A stretch of 64,000 bases of DNA from the NCBI GenBank assembly GCA_017935625.1, contig JAGBHC010000003.1:1-64000 (forward strand), read 5' to 3'. Below the pieces are notes generated by a model. The model did no database searches. It was not told where the DNA came from and saw nothing but the letters and a program-made list of their open reading frames with translations. Source of the DNA: Rikenellaceae bacterium (lineage in GTDB: Bacteria > Bacteroidota > Bacteroidia > Bacteroidales > Rikenellaceae). The translations under genes and the position numbers were made by a program. Each line of letters begins with the position of its first letter. The first letter of the stretch is position 1. This document shows positions 35,808 to 45,105 of this stretch, one piece after another.

Positions 35808-37790
35808 ATGGCTACTGAAAAAACAAACGAGTCTGTTCCAGTGGAACAAGTCAGCAAGGCTGAGGATGTGCAGAAAAGTGCTGTGAATGAAGATGCGAAC
35901 CTTTCCGGAGAGCGTGTGCGCGAGACCGAGGACGAGGTGATGGACAAGACCATGACCGGCGTCGATTTTTCGGATGAGGAGGCCGCTCTGGCGGCCCAGT
36001 CGCCCGAACTGGAGCTCGGCGACGAGGAGTGCGACAGCGAGACGGAAGAGAGCGGGGCGGAGGCTTCGCAGGAGGTGAATCTCGACGACAAGAGCAAGGC
36101 CGAACTGGTGGAGCTGTTCTCCGCATTGCTGCAGAGCCGGCCGGTGCAGAGTCTCAGGCGCGATGTCGAAGCCATTAAGGTAGCTTTCTATAAACTTCAC
36201 CGCAGCGAGGTGGAGAGCGCCCGCCGCGCCTTCATCGAGGGCGGCGGTGCGGCGGAAGAGTTTTCGGCGCCCTACGACCTGTGGGAGGCGCGTCTGAAGG
36301 GGCTCTTCGCCGAATACCGCAAGCGCCGCGACGAGTTCATCGCCACGCTCGAGGCCAAGAAGGAGGAGAACCTGGCCACCCGTCTGCAGATTATCGAGGA
36401 GCTCAAGGAGCTGGTGAACGGCAACGAGACGCTCAACAACACCTTCAACGCCTTCCGTGAGCTGCAGCAGCGGTGGAAAGAGGCGGGAATCGTTCCGCAG
36501 GCCAGCATCAAGGACCTGTGGGAGACCTACAACCTGCATGTCGAGAATTTCTACAATTTCATCAAGATAAACAAGGAGCTGCGCGACCTCGACCTGAAGC
36601 GCAACTACGAGGCCAAGACCCGGCTTTGCGAAGAGGCCGAAGCGCTGGTGCTGGAGCCCTCGGTCATCAATGCCTTCCACCGTCTGCAGAAGCTCCACGA
36701 CGAGTGGCGCGAGACGGGGCCCGTGGCCAACGAGTACAAGGAGGCCCTCTGGGAGCGTTTCAAGGAGGCCAGCTCGCGCATCAACAAGCAGCATCAGGCC
36801 TACTTCGAGGGCATCAAGGAGGAGCAGAAGCGGAACCTGGAGCTCAAGACCGAACTGTGCGTCAAGACCGAGGAGCTGTGCGAGCAGGTGCTCACTTCGC
36901 GCAAGGAGTGGAACAAGGCTTCGGACAAGCTCATCGAGATTCAGAAGGTGTGGAAGACCATCGGGTTCGCACCCAAGAAGGACAACACCCGCATCTACGA
37001 GCGTTTCCGCACGGCCTGCGACCGTTTCTTCGAACTGAAGCGGAACTTCTACCTTCAGATGAAGGCCGAGATGGAGCACAACCTCGAGCTCAAGAACGAG
37101 ATATGCCGCATGGCCGAATCGCTGGCCGAGAGCGAGGAGTGGAAGAAGACCACCGACGAGCTCATCGCCCTGCAGAAGCGCTGGAAGGAGATAGGCGCCG
37201 TGTCGCGCCGCCACTCCGATGCCGTGTGGAAACGGTTCCGGGCGGCCTGCGACCGCTTCTTCGAACGCAAGTCGGCGCGTTTCGCGGAGATGGACAACGA
37301 ATACGAGCAGAATCTGGCCCGCAAGCGCGAGTTGCTGGAGGAGATGGCCGCGTGCGACGTGGCCGCCGGAGGCTTCGAGGCCGTCAAGGAGTTCCAGCGC
37401 CGGTGGAGCGAAATCGGGTTCGTGCCCATCAAGCAGAAGGAGGCCATTCAGAAAGAGTATAAGACCGTGGTGGACAAGATGTTCGCCGAGCTTCGCGGCG
37501 GGGCCCGCGAGCGCAGCATGGACCGCTTCCGCAACCGGGTGTCGCAGCTCAGGGGCGGCGGCGAGCGCAAGTTGCGTTCGGAGCGCGAGCGCCTTTATAA
37601 TAAGGTGCGCCAGCTGGAATCGGACATCGCCCTGCTGGAGAACAACATCGGATTCTTCTCCAAGAGCAAGAACGCCGAGGCGATGATTCGCGATGTGAAA
37701 GAGAAGATTGCCCGCACGCGCGAGGAGCTGGCCCGGACCGTCGAGAAGGTGAAACTCATCGACGAACAGCAGTCGGCGGAGAACGATTAA
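35808..37790 (+). CDS. DUF349 repeat protein
   Basis: 660 aa, no signal peptide. The first 90 residues are acidic and probably disordered. At least five DUF349-type helical repeats follow, each with a Trp-containing core (LQQRWKEAG, LHDEWRETG, IQKVWKTIG, LQKRWKEIG, FQRRWSEIG). The C-terminal 80 residues form a coiled coil. DUF349 proteins are common in Bacteroidetes and have no agreed function. It leads an apparent operon with pyrG (38-nt gap). Confidence 0.9.
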   Translation: MATEKTNESVPVEQVSKAEDVQKSAVNEDANLSGERVRETEDEVMDKTMTGVDFSDEEAALAAQSPELELGDEECDSETEESGAEASQEVNLDDKSKAELVELFSALLQSRPVQSLRRDVEAIKVAFYKLHRSEVESARRAFIEGGGAAEEFSAPYDLWEARLKGLFAEYRKRRDEFIATLEAKKEENLATRLQIIEELKELVNGNETLNNTFNAFRELQQRWKEAGIVPQASIKDLWETYNLHVENFYNFIKINKELRDLDLKRNYEAKTRLCEEAEALVLEPSVINAFHRLQKLHDEWRETGPVANEYKEALWERFKEASSRINKQHQAYFEGIKEEQKRNLELKTELCVKTEELCEQVLTSRKEWNKASDKLIEIQKVWKTIGFAPKKDNTRIYERFRTACDRFFELKRNFYLQMKAEMEHNLELKNEICRMAESLAESEEWKKTTDELIALQKRWKEIGAVSRRHSDAVWKRFRAACDRFFERKSARFAEMDNEYEQNLARKRELLEEMAACDVAAGGFEAVKEFQRRWSEIGFVPIKQKEAIQKEYKTVVDKMFAELRGGARERSMDRFRNRVSQLRGGGERKLRSERERLYNKVRQLESDIALLENNIGFFSKSKNAEAMIRDVKEKIARTREELARTVEKVKLIDEQQSAEND

Positions 37791-37828
37791 TGCAAGAAAC
37801 CAGATAAAATAAGGATAAGAGAAAAGTT

Positions 37829-39457
37829 ATGAGCAAGGCTAAACCTAAATACATCTTCGTGACGGGAGGTGTCGCCTCATCGTTGGGCAAGGGTATCATA
37901 TCGGCGTCGCTGGCGCGGCTGCTGCTGGCACGCGGTTATTCGGTCACCATTCAGAAACTCGACCCCTATATCAATGTGGACCCCGGTACGCTCAACCCTT
38001 ACGAGCACGGCGAATGCTATGTGACCGAGGACGGAGCCGAAACCGACCTCGACTTGGGCCACTACGAGCGTTTCACCTCCATCGCCACCTCCAAGGCCAA
38101 CAACGTGACCACGGGCAAAATCTACCAGAGCGTCATCAACAAGGAGCGCAAGGGCGAGTTCCTGGGCAAGACGGTGCATGTGATTCCCCACATTACCGAC
38201 GAGATTAAGCGGCGCATCCAGCTGCTGGCCAACAAGAAGATTTACGACGTCATCATCACCGAAATCGGCGGTACGGTGGGCGACATCGAGTCGCTGCCCT
38301 ACATCGAGGCGGTCCGGCAGCTGCGCTATTCGCTGGGCTACAAGAATACGGCCATCGTCCACCTGACGCTCATCCCCTACATGAGCGCCAGCGGCGAGCT
38401 GAAGACCAAGCCCACGCAGCATTCGGTCAAGGCGCTGCTCGAGAACGGTTTGCAGCCCGATGTGCTGGTGCTCAGAACCGAAAAGCACCTCACCGCGCAG
38501 GTGCGGCGCAAGGTGGCCCTCTTCTGCAATGTGGATGTGGAGGCGGTCATGGAGTCGATAGACGTTCCCACCATCTACGAGGTGCCCCTCAAGATGCACG
38601 AGCAGCGGCTGGACGAGGTGATACTCGGTAAAATCGACCTGCCCTGCGTGGGCGAACCCGACCTCAAGTCGTGGATAGAGTTCGTGGACAAGGTGAAGAA
38701 TCCCACCCGCACGGTGCAGGTGGCGCTGGTGGGCAAATACACCGAGCTGCCCGACGCCTACAAGTCCATCGTGGAGTCGTTCGTCCATGCCGGTGCCGCC
38801 AACCACGTGAAGGTGAAGCTGACCTATGTCAATTCCGAGAAGCTCTCCAAGGAGCACATCGAGTCGGTGCTGGGCAAGATGAGCGGAATACTGGTGGCTC
38901 CGGGATTCGGACACCGGGGCATCGAGGGCAAGATAGCCGCCGTGCAGTATGCCCGCGAACACGGCGTGCCGTTCTTCGGCATCTGTCTGGGCATGCAGTG
39001 CAGCGTCATCGAGTTCGCCCGCAACGTGCTGGGCTATGCCGATGCCAACTCCACGGAGATGGAGACGGCCACTTCGGCCCCGGTCATCGACCTGATGGAG
39101 GAGCAGAAGGGCGTCACCGAAAAGGGCGGAACCATGCGTCTGGGAGCCTATCCGTGCCAGCTGGCCGAGGGGTCGAAGGTGCGGGCCGCCTACGGCAGCG
39201 AACTGGTCTACGAGCGCCATCGCCACCGTTACGAGTTCAACAACGACTACATGGAGCAGTTCTCGGCGGCCGGACTGAAGCCCGTGGGCATCAATCCCGA
39301 CACCAATCTGGTGGAGGTGGTCGAACTGGAGGGCCACCCGTGGTTCATCGGAACCCAGTTCCATCCCGAATACAAGAGTACGGTGCTCAATCCCCACCCG
39401 CTGTTCGCCTCTTTCGTCAGGGCGGCAGTGGAGTACAGCGAAAACGAAAAGAAATAA
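37829..39457 (+). CDS. pyrG: CTP synthase
   Basis: 542 aa. Synthetase domain with FVTGGVASSLGKGI (P-loop) and MSASGELKTKPTQHSV. Glutaminase domain with GICLGMQ (nucleophile Cys), and HPEYKS near the end holding the His/Glu of the triad. It makes CTP from UTP, ATP and glutamine. Both domains look intact. 15 nt before yidC. Confidence 0.97.
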   Translation: MSKAKPKYIFVTGGVASSLGKGIISASLARLLLARGYSVTIQKLDPYINVDPGTLNPYEHGECYVTEDGAETDLDLGHYERFTSIATSKANNVTTGKIYQSVINKERKGEFLGKTVHVIPHITDEIKRRIQLLANKKIYDVIITEIGGTVGDIESLPYIEAVRQLRYSLGYKNTAIVHLTLIPYMSASGELKTKPTQHSVKALLENGLQPDVLVLRTEKHLTAQVRRKVALFCNVDVEAVMESIDVPTIYEVPLKMHEQRLDEVILGKIDLPCVGEPDLKSWIEFVDKVKNPTRTVQVALVGKYTELPDAYKSIVESFVHAGAANHVKVKLTYVNSEKLSKEHIESVLGKMSGILVAPGFGHRGIEGKIAAVQYAREHGVPFFGICLGMQCSVIEFARNVLGYADANSTEMETATSAPVIDLMEEQKGVTEKGGTMRLGAYPCQLAEGSKVRAAYGSELVYERHRHRYEFNNDYMEQFSAAGLKPVGINPDTNLVEVVELEGHPWFIGTQFHPEYKSTVLNPHPLFASFVRAAVEYSENEKK

Positions 39458-39472
39458 AACGAAGAGAGACAG

Positions 39473-41413
39473 ATGGATAAAAAATCGATAACAGGCCTTG
39501 TGCTGATTGCGGTGATTCTGTTCGGATTCACCTTCTATCAGTCGCGGCAGAGCAAGAAATTCACCGAGCAGAAGGCGGCCACGGAGGCCATTGCGGCAGC
39601 CGAGCGCATGGCCCGCGAGGCGGCCGAGGGAGCTGCGGTTCCGCAGGCCGACACGCTTTCGGGCGCAGCGGCGGAGCTGCCCGGTGCGGACGGGGCTCCG
39701 AAAGCGGACAGCAACCGCATCCGACAGTTCGGAGAGTCGCTTTTTGCGGCCAGCACGGGCGAGGAGAAGAGCTATACGCTGGAGACCGACCTGGTGAAAA
39801 TCACCTTCTCGAACCTGGGCGGCAAGATTACGGGCGTGGAGCTCAAGGAGTACAAGAGCTACACCGGAGCGCCGCTCTGCATGTTCAGGGAGGGTTCGTC
39901 CCGTTTCGACGTGAACTTCTTCATCCGCAACGGCTACAACGACGTGCAGGTGCAGACGGGCGGCTACTACTTCGAGTGCGACCAGCCGGCCCGGATGACC
40001 TTCGGCGAAGGGGAGCAGAGCAAGACCGTCTCGATGAAACTGCCCGTGGCGGGAGCGGACTCCTACGTGGAATACCTCTACACGGTCTATCGCGACAACT
40101 ACATGATTGACTTCGACGTGCGTTTCGTGGGCATGGCCTCCGTGCTGAGCAATCAGCCCGATTTCGGTGTGGAGTGGGGCAATGTGGGACTGCAGAACGA
40201 GAAGGGCTTCAAGAACGAGAACAACTACACCACGGTCATCTACAAGTATCCCGGCGACAAGACGCCCGAAAGCCTGGGCATGAGCGACGGCAGCAAGAGC
40301 GAAGAGGTGAACAACAAGGTGGAGTGGGTGGCCTTCAAGCAGCAGTTCTTCTCCTCGGTGCTCATCGCCGACGGAGCGTTCCAGAATGCGCAGGTGGGAT
40401 TCGACACCTTCCGTCCGGGACAGCAGGCCATCAAGGAGTTCAGCGCCCGTCTGACGGTGCCCATGACGGCCGGACAGACCGACTACGGCTTCCGTTTCTA
40501 CTTCGGTCCCAACAAATATTCGATACTCAAGAAATACGACCTCGACCTGCAGCGGCTCATCCCGCTGGGCTGGAACAAGGGATTCATCGACCTGTTCGGC
40601 CTGTGCGGCGTGGTGAACAGAGGCATCATCATCCCGCTGTTCGACTTCCTGGGCCGGTTCATCGGCAATTACGGTATCATCATCCTCATCATGACCGTTA
40701 TCGTCAAGCTGGCCGTTTCGCCGCTCAACTACAAGTCCTATCTGTCGATGGCCAAGATGAAGCTGCTCAAGCCGCAAATCGACGCCCTCAACGAGAAGTA
40801 TCCCAAGCAGGAGGATGCCATGAAGAAGCAGCAGGCGATGATGGAACTCTATAAGAAGTCGGGTGTCAATCCCATGGGCGGCTGTCTGCCGATGCTCATC
40901 CAGATGCCGTTGTGGATTGCCATGTTCCGCTTCTTCCCCTCGTCCATCGAGCTCCGGGGCCAGCATTTCCTGTGGGCCGACGACCTGACCGCCTATGACA
41001 GCGTGCTCAATCTGCCGTTCAACATTCCCATGTACGGCGACCATGTGAGCCTGTTCGCGCTGCTGTTCGCGCTGTCGATGTTCTTTTACAGCAAGCTCAA
41101 CAGCAGCCAGACTCCCGATACGGGACAGATGGCCGGCATGAAGTTCATGATGCTCTATCTGATGCCTGTTATGATGCTGCTCTTCCTGAACAACAATGCC
41201 AGCGGTCTGGCTTACTACTACTTCGTCTCCAACCTGCTGACGATGCTCATCAATTACGGCTTCCGTTTTATCGTGCCCGATGAGAAGCTGCGGTTGCAGA
41301 TGCAGTCCAATGCCTCGAAGCCGGTCAAGAAGAGCAAATTCCAGCAGCGCTACGAGGAGATGCTGCGCCAGCAGCAGGCCATGCAACAGCAGCAGCGCGG
41401 CAAGAAGAGATAG
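39473..41413 (+). CDS. yidC: membrane protein insertase YidC
   Basis: 646 aa. N-terminal membrane helix, a large periplasmic beta-supersandwich domain (about 80-370), then the conserved insertase core with YGIIILIMTVIVKLAVSPLNY, KQQAMMELYKKSGVNPMGGCLPML and FLNNNASGLAYYYF. The C-terminal tail is basic and Gln-rich (QQAMQQQQRGKKR). It inserts and folds inner-membrane proteins. Confidence 0.96.
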   Translation: MDKKSITGLVLIAVILFGFTFYQSRQSKKFTEQKAATEAIAAAERMAREAAEGAAVPQADTLSGAAAELPGADGAPKADSNRIRQFGESLFAASTGEEKSYTLETDLVKITFSNLGGKITGVELKEYKSYTGAPLCMFREGSSRFDVNFFIRNGYNDVQVQTGGYYFECDQPARMTFGEGEQSKTVSMKLPVAGADSYVEYLYTVYRDNYMIDFDVRFVGMASVLSNQPDFGVEWGNVGLQNEKGFKNENNYTTVIYKYPGDKTPESLGMSDGSKSEEVNNKVEWVAFKQQFFSSVLIADGAFQNAQVGFDTFRPGQQAIKEFSARLTVPMTAGQTDYGFRFYFGPNKYSILKKYDLDLQRLIPLGWNKGFIDLFGLCGVVNRGIIIPLFDFLGRFIGNYGIIILIMTVIVKLAVSPLNYKSYLSMAKMKLLKPQIDALNEKYPKQEDAMKKQQAMMELYKKSGVNPMGGCLPMLIQMPLWIAMFRFFPSSIELRGQHFLWADDLTAYDSVLNLPFNIPMYGDHVSLFALLFALSMFFYSKLNSSQTPDTGQMAGMKFMMLYLMPVMMLLFLNNNASGLAYYYFVSNLLTMLINYGFRFIVPDEKLRLQMQSNASKPVKKSKFQQRYEEMLRQQQAMQQQQRGKKR

Positions 41414-41614
41414 CGCGTCGCCGGAGAGCGTCCGTTGCGGAACGGCGCCTCTTTGCGAAAAGGGCTCGCAGCAGAAGCCCGGGATAGGGGGCGGCCTCGT
41501 GATTCGTTCCGCCGGCGGAGCGGGCTGGGGATGCGTCGGAACCGGGAGTCCGGTCCGCATCTCAGGAGCCTGGGCCGCGCAGCCTGAAAGAGCGGCGGGG
41601 CGTGCGACCGATGA

Positions 41615-41658
41615 AAAACCGGGGGGATTCCTCATCGTGAGGAATCCCCCCCGGTTTT
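41615..41658. terminator. bidirectional terminator between yidC and the Dxs-like gene
   Basis: The left arm (41615-41634, AAAACCGGGGGGATTCCTCA) pairs with the right arm (41638-41658) through a 3-nt loop, with one bulged C. A-rich and T-rich ends suit termination in both directions. The rest of 41414-41707 has no gene. Confidence 0.88.
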
Positions 41659-41707
41659 CTTTGGAGTCGAACCGGAACGGGAGACGGGCTCTTTTCGGTC
41701 CGGCGGA

Positions 41708-43474
41708 CTATTTTCCGTTCAGCGTCTCGAGAATGTCCTCGACAATCAGTTCGTCGCTCAGGCGGTTGGCCCGCATCAGCTCCGCTGCCGCATAGCGGTC
41801 GGCGAACTCCTTGCGCAGGCCGTAGTTGAGCACCCGCATGGGCGAGGGCCCGTAGTGGCGGGCAATCTTCTCGCCGAATCCGCCGTCCAGCACGCCGTCC
41901 TCGAGGGTGATGACCACGCGGTGCGAACGCTTCAGATTCTCCAGCAGCGCGGTGTCGAGGCCGGTGATGTAACGGGGATTGACGAGGGTGGCGTCGATTC
42001 CCGCTTCGGTCTTCAGCCGCCGGAGAACGGCTTCGCCGAGTCCGAAGAACGCCCCTAAGGCGAGAATGGCCACGGTGTCGCCCTCGACGACGGTCCGGTA
42101 GCGGTCGAGGATGCCGTAGTCGCGTTCGAACGGTTCGTTGCGGCTCACTACGGCCCCTCCCGGCACGCGGATGGCCACCGGATGCTCCCGCTGGGCGAGC
42201 GCCCACTCGAGCATGGCGAAATACTCCTCCCGGCAGGTGGGGGCGAGGTAGACCATGCCGGGAATGTTGGCGATGAGCGGAATGTCGAAGAATCCCAGGT
42301 GGGTGACGTCGTTCATGCCCATCACCGAACCGAGGAACACCGTTATCACGGCCGGATTACCGTTGATGCAGAGGTCCTGCGACAGCTGGTCGTAGCAGCG
42401 CTGGATGAAGGTGCTGTACACGCCGTAGACGGGGCGTCCGCCTCCCGCCGCGATGCCCGAAGCGAGTGCCACGGCGTGTTCCTCGGCGATGCCGACGTCC
42501 ACGAACTGACGGCCGGCCCGCTCTCTGTTTTCGGGGGTGAAGCCCAATACGCCCGGAGTTCCCGACGAGATGGCCACCACGCGCGGGTCGCGGGACATCT
42601 TCTCGAGCAGGAATTCGCCGGTGAGGGTGTGGTAGTCTTCGTCGTCGGCGGGCGCCGCGACGGGGGTGCCGCCCTCTCTGCGGAACGGGGCTCCGTAGTG
42701 CCAGCGCTCCTTCTCCGCCTCGGCCGGGGCGAAGCCTTTGCCCTTGCAGGTGTGGATATGCACCACGGTCGGCCGGGTGCAGTCCTTGACGGAGGAGAAG
42801 GCCTCCGCCAGGGCGTTCACGTCGTTCCCCTGCTCCACATAGAGGTAGTCGAGACCCAGCGAGCGGAAGAAGTTGCATTCGGCGCGGCCTTGCGTGTCGC
42901 GCAGCAGCTGCAGGTTGCGGTAGAGGCCGCCGTGGTTTTCGGCAATCGACATTTCGTTGTCGTTCACCACGATTATCATGTTGGTCCCCGTCTCTGCGGC
43001 GTTGCTCAGCCCCTCGTAGGCCTCGCCGCCGCTCAGCGAGCCGTCGCCGATGACGGCGATGATGTTCTCGCGGCCGCCCTGCAGGTCGCGGGCCTTGACC
43101 AGTCCGCAGGCCAGGCTCACCGAGGTGGAGGTGTGGCCGACGTTGAAGAAGTCGTGTTCGCTCTCCCGGGGGTTGGTGTAGCCCGACACGCTGTCGTAGC
43201 GCTGCGGGTCGAGGAACGCCTCCATGCGTCCGGTCAGCATTTTGTGGACGTAGCTTTGATGCGAGACATCGAAGACTATCTTGTCCGAGGGCGAATCGAA
43301 AACGTAGTGCAGGGCGACGGTGGCCTCCACCATGCCTAGATTGGGGCCGATGTGGCCGCCGTGTCTGCTCAGTTTTTCCAGCAGTATCCGACGTATCTCG
43401 TCGCATAGCTGCGGCAATTGTTCCGCCGAGAGTCGTTTGACATCTCGGGGCGAAGAGATATTTTCTGCGTACAT
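41708..43474 (-). CDS. divergent 1-deoxyxylulose-5-phosphate synthase-like transketolase
   Basis: 588 aa from ATG 43474; a GTG 21 nt upstream is possible. The thiamine diphosphate motif is present (GDGSLSGGEAYEGLSNA to VVNDNEMSIAEN), as are the Dxs-like GGHIGPNLG, FVDVGIAEEHAVALASG and YSTFIQRCYDQ. Three motifs of true Dxs enzymes are altered: DRAG is replaced by LGSV, LRxIP by IANIP, and YPRG by VPGG, so all three arginines are missing. It is also shorter than usual Dxs (about 620-640 aa). It may be a Dxs paralogue with another acceptor. Monocistronic between terminators. Confidence 0.75.
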   Translation of the reverse strand: MYAENISSPRDVKRLSAEQLPQLCDEIRRILLEKLSRHGGHIGPNLGMVEATVALHYVFDSPSDKIVFDVSHQSYVHKMLTGRMEAFLDPQRYDSVSGYTNPRESEHDFFNVGHTSTSVSLACGLVKARDLQGGRENIIAVIGDGSLSGGEAYEGLSNAAETGTNMIIVVNDNEMSIAENHGGLYRNLQLLRDTQGRAECNFFRSLGLDYLYVEQGNDVNALAEAFSSVKDCTRPTVVHIHTCKGKGFAPAEAEKERWHYGAPFRREGGTPVAAPADDEDYHTLTGEFLLEKMSRDPRVVAISSGTPGVLGFTPENRERAGRQFVDVGIAEEHAVALASGIAAGGGRPVYGVYSTFIQRCYDQLSQDLCINGNPAVITVFLGSVMGMNDVTHLGFFDIPLIANIPGMVYLAPTCREEYFAMLEWALAQREHPVAIRVPGGAVVSRNEPFERDYGILDRYRTVVEGDTVAILALGAFFGLGEAVLRRLKTEAGIDATLVNPRYITGLDTALLENLKRSHRVVITLEDGVLDGGFGEKIARHYGPSPMRVLNYGLRKEFADRYAAAELMRANRLSDELIVEDILETLNGK

Positions 43475-43635
43475 GATTTGATAGTTTGTTTCCACGATGC
43501 GAAATTACCGCCGGAAAGCTCTTCCCGGCGTATCCTTTTTACGGACATTGTTACCCCGATTACCGGATTGCGCCTCCTGCGGGGGCAGTTCCCGTTTCTG
43601 TCCGCATGCTTTGCCGCCGTTCCCTTTCCGCCCGG

Positions 43636-43876
43636 GAGCAATCCTTGTCCGGAGCCCTCCTCGTTGGTGTCTCACCTTGTGGGGGACTTCTCTTTGTCGG
43701 GGCCCTACCTTGTCCGGGGTTGTTCCTTGTCGGGGAAGCAATCCTTGTCGGGAGCTTCCTCGTTGGTGCCTCACCTTGTGAGGGCTCTTTTTGTTGATGC
43801 CTACCTTGTCCGGGGTTGTTCCTTACTGGGGAGCAATCCTTGTCCGGAGCCCTCCTCGTTGGTGCCTCACCTTGTG
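43636..43876. repeat. degenerate direct repeats of about 100 bp
   Basis: The block GCAATCCTTGTCCGGAGCCC...CGTTGGTG...CTCACCTTGTG recurs at about 43636, 43735 and 43831. A companion block CTACCTTGTCCGGGG with GTTGTTCCTT recurs at about 43702 and 43801. Copies differ at a few positions. The short motif CCTTGTC is repeated more often still. Confidence 0.75.
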
Positions 43877-43974
43877 GAGTGGCTTCCCTTTGTCGAGTTT
43901 TACCTCGCCCGGGAGCTGTCTCCGTTCGGATGCGCCCTGTCGTCGGGGGTGGCGGAACTCGGGGCGGGCGGTTT

Positions 43975-44016
43975 TACAAAACGAAGTCCGGACCGCAGTG
44001 TGCGGTTCCGGACTTC
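43975..44016 (-). terminator. terminator after the second skp-like gene
   Basis: On the minus strand GAAGTCCGGA plus CCGCA pairs with TGCGG plus TCCGGACTTC (43983-44016, one bulge), then GTTTTGT. It lies 33 nt past the stop codon. Confidence 0.82.
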
Positions 44017-44048
44017 AGCTCTCGGGATGAGAAACGGTCGGGTCTCTC

Positions 44049-44558
44049 TTATTTGATACCGAGTTCGGTTTTTACCAGCGGAAGAATGTTTACGCAGGCA
44101 TCGTCGATGTAGATGGTGGCGCCCACGGCCTGGTCGAAGACGATGGTGAATCCGTTGTCCTTGCCGACCTTCTTGATGGCGTTCACGGCCTTTTCGAGTA
44201 CCGGGGCCATCAGCTCCTGCTGCAACTGGCTGAGCTGCTGGTTGGCTTGTTGCTCCAGCTCCTGATAGCGGGTAGCCAGGTCGTTGAGCTCTTTCTCGCG
44301 CAGCTGTTTCACGGCGTCGGTCATGGTGCTGAGGTTCTTGTTCAGGTCGTCGAGTTTGGTCTGATACTCCACGCCCACCATTTCGAGCATGTCGGAGTAC
44401 TCTTTCTGCGACTGCGTGAATTTGGTGAGTGCCGAATCTCTCTCAGGCATCAGCATGATGAGCTCCTGCGAGTTGATGTAGCCGAACTTCTGGGCGTAAG
44501 TGCTGCCGCACACGAGAAGCAGGGCAACGAAAAGGGTTAGCTTTGTGATAGTTTTCAT
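44049..44558 (-). CDS. OmpH/Skp-family periplasmic chaperone (second copy)
   Basis: 169 aa with a signal peptide (to about residue 22, STYAQ). The mature start KFGYINSQELIMLMPERDSAL is typical, followed by a long coiled coil with Gln-rich heptads (YQELEQQANQQLSQLQQELM) that forms the chaperone tentacle. It binds unfolded outer-membrane proteins. Last gene of nadK-uppS-bamA-skp-skp. Confidence 0.93.
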   Translation of the reverse strand: MKTITKLTLFVALLLVCGSTYAQKFGYINSQELIMLMPERDSALTKFTQSQKEYSDMLEMVGVEYQTKLDDLNKNLSTMTDAVKQLREKELNDLATRYQELEQQANQQLSQLQQELMAPVLEKAVNAIKKVGKDNGFTIVFDQAVGATIYIDDACVNILPLVKTELGIK

Positions 44559-44580
44559 AGATGTTAGAAATTGTTTAACG

Positions 44581-45084
44581 TTATTTTACCAATCTTATTA
44601 TCTCTTCCGTTTTGTCGGCCGACGGTTTGTAGTAGAGCAGGGTGGGGTTGCCGGCGATATCTATCACCAGGTCGTATCCGTGGCTTTGGGCATACTCCTC
44701 GATGACCTTGAACACCCGGTCCTGGATGGGCTTGATGAGCTCCACGCGTTTTTTCATCAGCGTACCTTCGGTTCCGAATATCGACTGCTGGTATTTGGCT
44801 ATCTCCTTCTCGCGTGCGATGATGGCATCCTCCTGGGTCTGCCGCGAGGAGGCGCTCATGGTCGCTTTGCGGGCCTGGTAATTGTTGTAGGTCGTCTCCA
44901 GTTCGTCGAAAGCCTTGTCCACCGTCTGCTGGTACTGCTCGGCGAGCTTGTCCAGCTGGGTGAGCGCCGTGTTGTAGGCATCAATCGACTTGAACACCTT
45001 TTCGCTGTTCACCACCGCATAGTTCTGTGCGAAGAGAGCTGTCGAGAGGGCTGCGAATGCGACCGTTAATATGAGCTTTTTCAT
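44581..45084 (-). CDS. OmpH/Skp-family periplasmic chaperone (first copy)
   Basis: 167 aa with a signal peptide (to about residue 19, ALFAQ). It starts NYAVVNSEKVFKSI, then carries a coiled coil (about 40-125). The C-terminal AQSHGYDLVIDIAGNP is the usual OmpH body. Paralogue of the next gene (22-nt gap), 21 nt after bamA; the pair of skp-like genes after bamA is usual in Bacteroidales. Confidence 0.93.
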   Translation of the reverse strand: MKKLILTVAFAALSTALFAQNYAVVNSEKVFKSIDAYNTALTQLDKLAEQYQQTVDKAFDELETTYNNYQARKATMSASSRQTQEDAIIAREKEIAKYQQSIFGTEGTLMKKRVELIKPIQDRVFKVIEEYAQSHGYDLVIDIAGNPTLLYYKPSADKTEEIIRLVK

Positions 45085-45105
45085 AATCCTACGTATTTTA
45101 AATGG

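Larger units (their letters stand above)
43475..44048. other. 574-bp gap upstream of the Dxs-like gene
   Basis: The gap holds the terminator of the second skp-like gene and a repeat block at 43636-43876. A near-match -7 box (TAATTTCG on the minus strand, 43507-43500) lies just before the Dxs-like gene. No gene is supported. Confidence 0.6.

Noticed and set aside
37877-41635. A 1252-codon open frame antisense to pyrG and yidC
   Set aside because: It mirrors two certain genes on the other strand. It is caused by GC-rich codon usage and has no family features, signal or promoter. The same applies to the frame opposite the DUF4906-like gene (6202-9246).
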